NCBI GenBank assembly: GCA_964604675.1
Contig: CAZSAT010000164.1
Coordinates: 1-13,885, forward strand
Origin: CAZSAT01 sp964604675
GTDB lineage: Bacteria; Myxococcota_A; UBA796; CAJQPC01
Reading direction: 5' to 3'
Length of the DNA stretch: 13,885 nt
This document shows positions 1-5,960 of this stretch, in pieces. How positions within the stretch are numbered: position 1 is the stretch's first letter; every line of letters begins with the position of its first letter. The notes beneath the pieces are model-generated. The model was given only the letters and a program-made list of their open reading frames with translations, did not search any database and was not told where the DNA came from. The position numbers were made by a program, and so were the translations under genes.

Positions 1-711
1 ATCGTCGTCGGCAACATCAACGGCAACAACACCAGCTACGACGACAACGGCTTCCTGTCGCTCGTCTCCCCCGAGGGCGCCCTGCTCGTGCTGGCCTGGG
101 TCAGCGGCACCGCGAAGGACGTCACCCTGCACGGCCCCAAGGGCGTCGCCTGGCACGACGGCACCCTCTACGTCGCCGACATCGACACCGTGCGGACCTT
201 CGACGCCACCACGGGGGCGAGCGGTGACAGCTGGACCCTGGCCGACACCGGGCTCAACGACGTCGTCGTGGGGCCCGACGCCCGCGTCTACGTCACCTCG
301 CCGAGCTCCCAGAGCGTCTACTGGATCGACCCCTCCACCGGCGCCGACGGCACCCTCGTCCAGGACGGGGCGCTCGGCAGCCCCAACGGCATCGAGGCGG
401 ACGACGACGGGCTGTGGGTCGCGGGCTTCGATGCGGGCGTGATCACCCGCGTCGACGTCGACGGCACCCTGGGCGAGCTGCTCACGCCCACCACGGGACG
501 CCTCGACGGCCTCGTCACCCTCGAGAACGGCGTGCTGCTCGCGTCGAGCCACGAATCCCAGAGCGTGTACCGGGTCGACGCCAGCGGCAGCACCGAGGTG
601 GCCGCGAAGCTCCCCGCGCCCGCCGACATCGGCCACGACACCACCCGGAACCGGCTGCTCGTGCCGCTGCTCGGGGACGACGCCCTCCGGATCATCACCC
701 TGCCCGACTGA
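1..711 (+). CDS. SMP-30/NHL-like beta-propeller protein, 5' end outside window
   Basis: The frame is open from base 1 to the TGA at 709-711, giving 236 visible residues; the true start lies upstream of the window. The visible part is a chain of propeller blades about 40 residues long. Recognisable blade signatures are PKGVAWHDGTLYVADID, LNDVVVGPDARVYVTSP, SPNGIEADDDGLWVAGF, LDGLVTLENGVLLASS and a closing PADIGHDTTRNRLLVPLLGD. This PKG...VADID...PADIG...LLVP pattern is what I know from SMP-30/gluconolactonase/LRE-like and NHL-type propellers. Such proteins are often exported and bind metal or a ligand, but I cannot assign a substrate or enzymatic activity. The N-terminus is missing, so a signal peptide cannot be judged. 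A GTG at position 88 is in frame but internal, because the conserved first blade begins before it. The gene converges on the glycosyltransferase operon, with 30 bases between the two stops. Confidence 0.8.
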   Translation: MVVGNINGNNTSYDDNGFLSLVSPEGALLVLAWVSGTAKDVTLHGPKGVAWHDGTLYVADIDTVRTFDATTGASGDSWTLADTGLNDVVVGPDARVYVTSPSSQSVYWIDPSTGADGTLVQDGALGSPNGIEADDDGLWVAGFDAGVITRVDVDGTLGELLTPTTGRLDGLVTLENGVLLASSHESQSVYRVDASGSTEVAAKLPAPADIGHDTTRNRLLVPLLGDDALRIITLPD

Positions 712-741
712 CGCGCGAGGTCGCCGCCCACGGCCCGAGGC

Positions 742-1446
742 TCAGCCGACGCGGAACTTCAGGCTCTCCCACAAGACCCCGAGCCCGTAGACCACCGAGC
801 GGCCGAAGTCGATGCTCGATGCGTCCGGCTGGTAGCGGGCCGGGCAGGCCACCTCACCGATGCGAAAGCCCAGCTGCACGGTCGCGACGATGGTCTGGTT
901 GTCGAACACGAAGTCGTCCGAGAGCGAGGCGAGGGGGAGCGCCTCCAGCAGCTCTCGGGACCAAGCACGGTAGCCCGTGTGGTACTCGCTCAGCTTCTGG
1001 TCGAGCGCCACGTTCTGCACGAAGGTCAGCCCACGGTTGGCGACGTAGCGCCACCACGGCATGCCCTCCTTCATCGCGCCGCCACCCAGGATCCGGCTGC
1101 CCAGCACCAGGTCGTATTGCCCGATCGCCACCAGGCTCGCCAGAGCCGGCACCAGACGCGGCGTGTACTGGTAGTCGGGGTGGAGCATCACCACCACGTC
1201 GGCGCCCCGCGCAAGGGCCTCGGCGTAGCAGGTCTTCTGGTTGCCGCCGTAGCCACGGTTCTCCGGGTGGACCACCACGTGCAGCCCCAGGCGGCGGGCC
1301 ACCGACACGGTCTCGTCGTGGCTCCCGTCGTCGACCAGCAGCACCTCGTCGACCACGCCGGCCGGGATCTCGGCCACCGTGCGCTCCAGGGTGCGCGCCG
1401 CGTTGTACGCCGGCAGCACCACCACCACGCGCTTGCCGTGCATCAT
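742..1446 (-). CDS. GT2 glycosyltransferase, dolichyl/polyprenyl-phosphate sugar transferase-like
   Basis: This is a 234-residue GT-A fold glycosyltransferase of family 2, likely cytoplasmic or membrane-peripheral because no transmembrane segment is visible. The nucleotide-binding start is LPAYNAARTLERT (residues 11-23), followed by EVLLVDDGSHDET (34-46) with the UDP-sugar-contacting aspartates. The usual DxD position reads HPDYQYTP (89-96), a variant I recall from a bacterial DPM1-like branch. LGSRILGGG (115-123), EYHTGYRAW (154-162) and DDFVFDNQ (177-184) follow. It ends soon after the catalytic domain, so it lacks the C-terminal membrane helices of GtrB/ArnC types. The ATG at 1446-1444 overlaps the TGA of wbuC as ATGA, so translation is probably coupled. 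A second ATG lies immediately downstream. The likely role is sugar transfer to a lipid carrier for surface polysaccharide; donor and acceptor are unknown. Confidence 0.87.
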   Translation of the reverse strand: MMHGKRVVVVLPAYNAARTLERTVAEIPAGVVDEVLLVDDGSHDETVSVARRLGLHVVVHPENRGYGGNQKTCYAEALARGADVVVMLHPDYQYTPRLVPALASLVAIGQYDLVLGSRILGGGAMKEGMPWWRYVANRGLTFVQNVALDQKLSEYHTGYRAWSRELLEALPLASLSDDFVFDNQTIVATVQLGFRIGEVACPARYQPDASSIDFGRSVVYGLGVLWESLKFRVG

Positions 1447-1907
1447 CTCGACGCGATCCAGGCCGGCCCGTCCGGCGATCCTTCCGGTGGTGCCCAGGCG
1501 GCGAACTCCTTGTGCGTCGTGGCCTCGTAGGGCCCCTCGATCAGCTCGTAGAGCACCGTGCCGGGCTCCAACGCCACCACGGTGTGCCAGGTGCCGGGCG
1601 GGATCTCCACCCCGCCACCGGGACGAATCACCACGCGCTCCAGCACCTCTCCGTGGTCCGAGAAGGTCCAGACCTCCGCCGCTCCGCGAAGCGCCAGGAA
1701 CACCTCCACCTTCGGCGGCTCAGCGTGCCGGTGCGGGCACACGTAGGTCCCGGGCTCCAGCGCGTTGAGCATGCGCTGCAGCTTCTCGTCGTGGTCGTGG
1801 AAGCGCGCGATGGCCCGGCGACGCGCACTCCGCGACGCACGCTCCGACACCTCGTCGAGCACCGCCTCGGAGATGCGCCGCAGGCCCTGATCGAAGTCGA
1901 TCTTCAC
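1443..1907 (-). CDS. wbuC: WbuC family cupin-fold metalloprotein
   Basis: This is a 154-residue single-cupin protein. Cupin motif 1 is GTYVCPHRHAEPPKVEVF (residues 53-70), with probable metal ligands H59, H61 and E68. Motif 2 is VEIPPGTWHTV (100-110), with H108. The N-terminal stretch RRRAIARFHDHDEKLQRMLNA (around residues 29-49) is the feature that recalls WbuC from O-antigen clusters, whose members share an Arg/His-rich lead and a QRMLNAL-type helix before the cupin. The biochemical role of WbuC is not well established; metal binding is expected from the fold. The start is GTG (1907-1905), 9 bases after the TAG of the upstream glycosyltransferase. No strong Shine-Dalgarno is visible, so coupling is likely. 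Its stop overlaps the next start as ATGA. Placement between two glycosyltransferases supports a surface-polysaccharide role. Confidence 0.85.
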   Translation of the reverse strand: MKIDFDQGLRRISEAVLDEVSERASRSARRRAIARFHDHDEKLQRMLNALEPGTYVCPHRHAEPPKVEVFLALRGAAEVWTFSDHGEVLERVVIRPGGGVEIPPGTWHTVVALEPGTVLYELIEGPYEATTHKEFAAWAPPEGSPDGPAWIASR

Positions 1908-1916
1908 GGCACCAGC

Positions 1917-2885
1917 CTAACGAAACAGGTCGCGAGCACGGACGCGCTCCCGAACGAGGTGGCGCCACATCCCGGCCTCGTCGAGGGTCCACGACGGCGC
2001 GTCGCTCCGTCGCTTGCGCAGAGCGTCGGGCACCCAGCCCACCCCGGCCATGGCTCCCGCGACGGCCGCGAGCCGGGCCCGCCCACCCAGCCGTGCGCCC
2101 CAGCTCCGACCTCCGACCGAGGCCGCGGCGAGCGCTCCCCAGCGGAGGCCCGTCCACACCGGCAGCGTGGCCACCGCCGTGGCCGGCAGGCTCCTGACCG
2201 CGACGCGCACGCGGTTTCGCTCCACCAGGAACACCTTGCGCCAACCGTAGCGACCGTAGCTGGCGCCCAGGTGGTGGGCGATCCGCGCCTCGGGCACGTA
2301 GCGGAGCGGTACCCCTCGACGCACTGCGCGCAAGGACAGGTCCACGTCCTCGCCGAAGGCCTCCAGGCTCTCGTCGAAGCCGCCGATCGCCGCGAGCACC
2401 TCGCTCGGGATGCTCAGCGCCGCGCCGCTGACGGCGCCCACCGTGCCCTCGCCGTCGTAGGCGGCGCCGTCCGAGTCGTCGCGTCCACGCGCCCAGTTGA
2501 AGCCATCGAAGAAGAGCCCGTGACCCGCGTTGTCCACCCCGCCCGACACCAGCAGGATCCGAGGCTGGAGCACCGCCAGCGGATGTCCCGCCCGTGCACG
2601 CACGAGCTGCTCGACGAAGTCCCGCGCCGGGACGGTGTCGTCGTTGAGGAAGAGCAGGTCGCCTTCGACCCCCCGCGCTCCCCGGTTGCAGGCTGCGCCG
2701 TAGTGCAGCCGCTCGCCCCCATCCACGTAGTCGACACCACCTCGTCGCGGCACCTCCAGCCCCGGCTGCGTGACCACCACGACCACACGATCCAGCGCGT
2801 GGCCCTGCTCCAGCAGGGCATCGAGGCAGGCTTCCAAGCGCTCACCTGCAGCCCAGGTGGGCACGACGGCGGTGACGCGATGCAC
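1917..2885 (-). CDS. GT2 glycosyltransferase, rhamnosyltransferase (WbbL)-like
   Basis: This is a 322-residue family 2 glycosyltransferase, first gene of the minus-strand polysaccharide operon. It begins HRVTAVVPTWAAGERLEACL, the normal GT2 N-terminus. HYGAACNRGARG (residues 61-72) and LLFLNDDTVPARDFVEQL (77-94) carry the acceptor-loop and DxD-equivalent (NDDT) signatures. AVSGAALSIP followed by IGGFDESLEAFGEDVDLSLR (151-186) is the characteristic acceptor/catalytic-base block of WbbL-like rhamnosyltransferases, with the ED pair at 179-180. The C-terminal 90 residues are Arg-rich and contain moderately hydrophobic segments (about 235-258 and 270-285) that could lie on the membrane. The start is GTG at 2885-2883; no upstream ATG, GTG or TTG is available in frame nearby. 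Rhamnose as donor sugar is only a family-based guess. Confidence 0.85.
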   Translation of the reverse strand: MHRVTAVVPTWAAGERLEACLDALLEQGHALDRVVVVVTQPGLEVPRRGGVDYVDGGERLHYGAACNRGARGVEGDLLFLNDDTVPARDFVEQLVRARAGHPLAVLQPRILLVSGGVDNAGHGLFFDGFNWARGRDDSDGAAYDGEGTVGAVSGAALSIPSEVLAAIGGFDESLEAFGEDVDLSLRAVRRGVPLRYVPEARIAHHLGASYGRYGWRKVFLVERNRVRVAVRSLPATAVATLPVWTGLRWGALAAASVGGRSWGARLGGRARLAAVAGAMAGVGWVPDALRKRRSDAPSWTLDEAGMWRHLVRERVRARDLFR

Positions 2886-2891
2886 GCCGAC

Positions 2892-2897
2892 AGCGTA
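2892..2897 (-). promoter_or_regulatory. Candidate -10 element for the polysaccharide operon
   Basis: On the minus strand the sequence TACGCT lies six bases upstream of the GTG start at 2885. It fits a TANNNT -10 pattern. If real, transcription would begin close to the start codon, giving a leaderless or nearly leaderless message. The 56-bp gap 2886-2941 must also hold the promoter of the divergent TPR gene. No convincing -35 hexamer is visible, so this is weak. Confidence 0.2.
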
Positions 2898-2941
2898 CCT
2901 CGGGGTTAGACGCCGAAGCTCATCGCCCGGAGGAACTGCCG

Positions 2942-3892
2942 ATGACCCTCATGCTCCTGACCGCCGCCCTCGCCCAGGACACGTCCGACGCCACGCCCGA
3001 AGACGACGTCGAGCCCACCACCGAGGAGGCCGAAGTGGTCCAGGAGGTCGAGGAAGAGCCGGACCCCTGGGCCAACCTGCCGGACATCCCTGGGCAGGTT
3101 CGCCCGGACAACTCCATCTGGGAGCTGGAGCTCTACTACCACAACGCCCAGTACGGCGAGGGCCTGAAGACCGCGGACCAGATGATCGCCGCGGATCCCG
3201 GGAACGCCGACCTGTACTGGCACGCGGCCCGGTTCAAGTTCGAGATCGCGGAGGGCTTCGAGCGCACCGACACCACGATGGACAAGGAGCAGTGGTACCT
3301 GGAGATGCTGGCGTACACCGAGACGGGCCTGAAGCTCGACCCGAACAACGCCCACCTGCACTTCGCCAAGGGCATCGCGCTCGGCCGCCTGGGCACCACC
3401 CGCGGCGTGCTCGCGAGCCTGTTCACCGCCGAGACCATCGAGTCGAGCTGGACCCAGTGCGCCGAGTCCAGCTACGTCTACCGCTCCATCGCGGGCGAAG
3501 AACAGCTGCCCTGTGACTGCGACCTCACCCTGGGCATCTTCTACCGGCTCGTGCCGGACTCCTTCCTGGTCGATCTGATCGCCGGGACGAGCGGCGATCT
3601 CGACAAGTCCCTCGCCCACCACCAGCGCGCCGACCAGTGCAAGCCGCGCGACATCGGGATCATGAAGGAGATGGGTGCCACCCAGCTCTGCATCGGCGAC
3701 AAGCGAGGCGACGGTCAGTCCACCGCCCGTGGCAAGGCCACCCTCGAGGCGGGCCTCACCATCGCGCCGCAGACGCCGAACGAGCACATCGACATCGGGC
3801 ACATGCGCATGTTGATCAACAACCCGGGCCTGGCGTGCGAGTACAGCCGCGACGGCCAGCAGGATCTCGACGAGAGCCAGCTGGAGAACTGA
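2942..3892 (+). CDS. Exported TPR-like repeat protein (RMDN-like pattern)
   Basis: This is a 316-residue protein starting at ATG 2942 with a good Shine-Dalgarno GGAGGAA at 2929-2935. The N-terminus MTLMLLTAALAQD is a very short hydrophobic signal with a probable cleavage after ALA (residue 11). An acidic, Pro/Glu-rich linker (13-43) follows, then helical repeat sequence to the end. TPR-like helices are visible at 60-86 (ending IAADPGNADLYWHAAR), 116-148 (ending GLKLDPNNAHLHFAKGIALG) and 219-251 (DLDKSLAHHQRADQCKP). The block DLTLGIFYRLVPDSFLVDLI (194-213) recalls RMDN/TatT-type TPR proteins, but that is from memory and unverified. Six cysteines (173, 191, 193, 233, 250, 299) would be compatible with disulfides outside the cytoplasm. 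It is probably a periplasmic protein-protein interaction scaffold with unknown partner. The PilZ gene follows 66 bases downstream in the same direction. Confidence 0.75.
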   Translation: MTLMLLTAALAQDTSDATPEDDVEPTTEEAEVVQEVEEEPDPWANLPDIPGQVRPDNSIWELELYYHNAQYGEGLKTADQMIAADPGNADLYWHAARFKFEIAEGFERTDTTMDKEQWYLEMLAYTETGLKLDPNNAHLHFAKGIALGRLGTTRGVLASLFTAETIESSWTQCAESSYVYRSIAGEEQLPCDCDLTLGIFYRLVPDSFLVDLIAGTSGDLDKSLAHHQRADQCKPRDIGIMKEMGATQLCIGDKRGDGQSTARGKATLEAGLTIAPQTPNEHIDIGHMRMLINNPGLACEYSRDGQQDLDESQLEN

Positions 3893-3947
3893 TCGGGAGC
3901 GCGATCCGGGGGTCAAGCCCTCCGGCGGTCCAGCCGTTCCTTGGGGC

Positions 3948-3955
3948 GAGGAGGT
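3948..3955 (+). promoter_or_regulatory. Strong Shine-Dalgarno that decides the PilZ start
   Basis: GAGGAGGT lies three bases before the GTG at 3959. A TTG at 3941 is in the same frame, but using it would place this ribosome binding site inside the coding region, so GTG 3959 is preferred. The spacing is shorter than usual. Confidence 0.65.
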
Positions 3956-3958
3956 CGC

Positions 3959-4585
3959 GTGACGCCAGGACAGCGGCTCTTTCGCCAGGAACAGATCGCC
4001 GAGCTGCTCCGGGAGGCCGACGGCACCCCGGTGCGCTTGATGGTCGGCGACATGCCGGTCCTGGGCACCATGCACCTCGAGGGAGGTCGAGTCTCGGTCC
4101 GGGCCAGCCGCCGCGTCGACGGGCGCCGGAGCCCATCCGCCGTCGAGCTGCAGTTCCACGCGGCCGGACAGGGGTGCTCCGGACACTGCACCGTGCTGAG
4201 CCGGCCCACCGACACCACCTGGCTCCTGGACCGCCCGACCCTGCTTCGGGTGAGCGCCGCGCGCGGTCAGGAACGGGTGGCGGCCGCCGCGCGACTCATC
4301 GTGCGTCACTACGGCAAGCCCACGTCCTTCGCGGTGGACGACCTGTCCGAGGGGGGCCTCTCGGTGGCGTGCACCGCGCCGGCCAAGGACCGCGTGTTCC
4401 GCGAGGACCGCGAGATCAAGGCGCTCCTGAAGACCGACCGAGGCCAGCTCCAGGTCCGCCTGCACGTGCGCACCCGCCGCCAGGACAACGGACGCTGGCA
4501 CATCGGACTGGCCTTCGCGCGCCCGGACGGGGCCACGAAGCACGCGCTGCGGGCGCTCATCGCCCAGGCCCGTCAAGCCGCCTGA
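3959..4585 (+). CDS. PilZ-domain protein, probable c-di-GMP receptor
   Basis: This is a 208-residue soluble protein. The C-terminal half (about 98-205) has the two PilZ c-di-GMP signatures at normal spacing: RxxxR as RGQER (102-106), then D/NxSxxG within DDLSEGGLSV (127-136). A final strand WHIGLAFARPD (180-190) closes the barrel. The N-terminal 95 residues form a second beta-rich segment (VRLMVGDMPVLGTMHLEGG), giving a two-domain layout like YcgR, although I cannot show homology to the YcgR N-domain. The likely role is to bind c-di-GMP and relay it to a motility, secretion or polysaccharide target. GTG at 3959 was chosen because GAGGAGGT immediately precedes it; an in-frame TTG at 3941 would overlap that site. 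Its TGA abuts the stop codon of the convergent phosphatase gene with no bases between. The output partner is unknown. Confidence 0.82.
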   Translation: MTPGQRLFRQEQIAELLREADGTPVRLMVGDMPVLGTMHLEGGRVSVRASRRVDGRRSPSAVELQFHAAGQGCSGHCTVLSRPTDTTWLLDRPTLLRVSAARGQERVAAAARLIVRHYGKPTSFAVDDLSEGGLSVACTAPAKDRVFREDREIKALLKTDRGQLQVRLHVRTRRQDNGRWHIGLAFARPDGATKHALRALIAQARQAA

Positions 4586-5839
4586 TCAGCGGTCCTGGAC
4601 CAGGCCCCGCAGGTCGCCACGGGTGACCCGGGAGATGATCGCCAGGCGCCGGCTCATCTCGCGAAGGCGGGAGGCCATGGTCTCCAGGAGCGACATGCTC
4701 AGCCGCACCCCGAGCTCGGGGCGCTGCCGGCAGATCTCCTCGAAGCTGTCGCGCGAGAGCGCGTAGAGCACGGACTTCTTCACCGCGGTCACGGTGGCCG
4801 TGCGCTTGTTCCCGGGCAACAGCCCCAGCTCGCCGACGTGGGCTCCGTCGACGAGGTCCCGCAAGGCGGTGCCCCCCACCGAGATGCGCATCCGACCCTG
4901 CCCGAGGATGTAGAACATGTCGGCCTCGTCGCCCTCGACCATCACCTGAGCACCGGGTTCCACCACGATCTCCTCGAGGTAGGGACCGATGAGGTGGCGC
5001 TCGGTGCTGCGCAGCCCGCGGAACAGGAACACGCCGGAGAGGGCTTCGTCGAGGGTGCGCGTGGTGGCAGCCGGACGCGCGACCTGGCCCACCCTGACGG
5101 CCACGACGGTGATGTTGTCGGGGCCACCGCGCGCATTGGCGGCGTCGATCAGCTGACCGGACGCCGCTGGCAGGTCGTCCTGCTGCAGCATGCGCGCGAT
5201 CTCGGGGTCGTCGACCGGACCGTACAGGCCGTCGCTGCAGAGCAGCAGCACGTCGGCCTCGGCCAGCGGAACCTCGAGCGTGTCGACCACCATGTGGCCC
5301 TGCACACCGAGCGCCTGGTAGAGCGCGCCGCCGTTCTTGTGCTTCAGGAGCTCCTCGTAGGTGCCACGCCCCTGCTTCGCCCAGAGCAGGGCCAGCTTGT
5401 GGTCCTCGGTGAGCCGATGCAGCTGGTCGTCGCGGAGCAGGTAGGCGCGGGAGTCGCCCACGTGGGCCACGTACGCGCGATCCCCCGCGAACACCGCCGC
5501 GACGATCGTGGTGGCCATGCCCACCTTGTCGAGCTGGGCGGCCTGATCCATGATCCGCTGGTGGGCCTCGCGGACCACCTCCTCCAGCAAGCCGACGAGC
5601 TTGAGCCGCGACTGGCTGGACCCGTCCTGCTCGGCCTGCCGGGCCGCCTCGCCGAGCCGCGGAGCAGCCTGCGAGAGGGTGCGCATCGCGATGGCGCTGG
5701 CGATCTCGCCGGCCGAACGACCGCCCACGCCATCGGCCACCGCGAACAACCGGAGACCGTCCTGCGCCAGGAAGGCATCCTCGTTGTGCTCCCGCCGTTG
5801 ACCGCGGTCGGTCTTGGCGCCGAAGCCCTGGATCCGCAT
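4586..5839 (-). CDS. PP2C Ser/Thr phosphatase fused to cyclic-nucleotide-binding domain
   Basis: This is a 417-residue two-domain signalling protein. Residues 1-250 are a PP2C/PPM phosphatase: TDRGQRREHNEDAF (10-23), LFAVADGVGGRSAGE (31-45) with metal-binding D36, GMATTIVAAVF (107-117), AHVGDSRAYLL (125-135), LTEDHK (143-148), LLLCSDGLYGPVDD (198-211) with D203, and GGPDNITVVAV (238-248) with D241. All metal ligands are present, so activity is expected. A linker leads to a cyclic-nucleotide-binding domain (about 276-390), with the phosphate-binding cassette GELGLLPGNKRTATV (336-350) containing E337 and R346. A C-terminal helical tail follows. No transmembrane segment is seen, so it is probably cytoplasmic. 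I chose ATG 5839 because GGGAGAG (5842-5849) precedes it and the PP2C fold begins at once; an in-frame TTG at 5896 would add 19 unconserved residues. The target kinase or substrate is unknown. Confidence 0.9.
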   Translation of the reverse strand: MRIQGFGAKTDRGQRREHNEDAFLAQDGLRLFAVADGVGGRSAGEIASAIAMRTLSQAAPRLGEAARQAEQDGSSQSRLKLVGLLEEVVREAHQRIMDQAAQLDKVGMATTIVAAVFAGDRAYVAHVGDSRAYLLRDDQLHRLTEDHKLALLWAKQGRGTYEELLKHKNGGALYQALGVQGHMVVDTLEVPLAEADVLLLCSDGLYGPVDDPEIARMLQQDDLPAASGQLIDAANARGGPDNITVVAVRVGQVARPAATTRTLDEALSGVFLFRGLRSTERHLIGPYLEEIVVEPGAQVMVEGDEADMFYILGQGRMRISVGGTALRDLVDGAHVGELGLLPGNKRTATVTAVKKSVLYALSRDSFEEICRQRPELGVRLSMSLLETMASRLREMSRRLAIISRVTRGDLRGLVQDR

Positions 5840-5882
5840 CTGCTCTCCCGGATTCTCTGCGAGAAGGGTAACTCCGCCGTCA

Positions 5883-5909
5883 TCGACAGCCCGCAAGTCA
5901 TGGAATACT
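5883..5909 (+). promoter_or_regulatory. Weak candidate promoter in the divergent gap 5840-5960
   Basis: TCGACA (5883-5888) resembles a -35 element and AATACT (5904-5909) a -10 element, but the spacer is only 15 bases. It would read toward the FG-GAP lipoprotein at 5961. The 121-bp gap between the phosphatase and lipoprotein genes should carry both divergent promoters. I see nothing else in it. Confidence 0.2.
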
Positions 5910-5960
5910 CAGACCTTCTCTGCCCGGGTCCCACCCGGCCACGCGCGCACGGACGAGCAC

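Noticed and set aside
712..741. Possible terminator between the propeller gene and the glycosyltransferase operon
   Set aside because: Only short, poor complementarity (CGGC/GCCG) and no T-tract on either strand.
414..2909. An 831-codon plus-strand open frame over the glycosyltransferase operon
   Set aside because: The composition is Arg/Pro/His-rich without motifs, and the minus strand has three well-recognised genes with coupled junctions.
3893..3958. The 66-base gap between the TPR and PilZ genes as a site for a small RNA or sigma-54 promoter
   Set aside because: No TGGCAC-TTGC-like pair, no stable hairpin and no convincing promoter hexamers beyond the Shine-Dalgarno.
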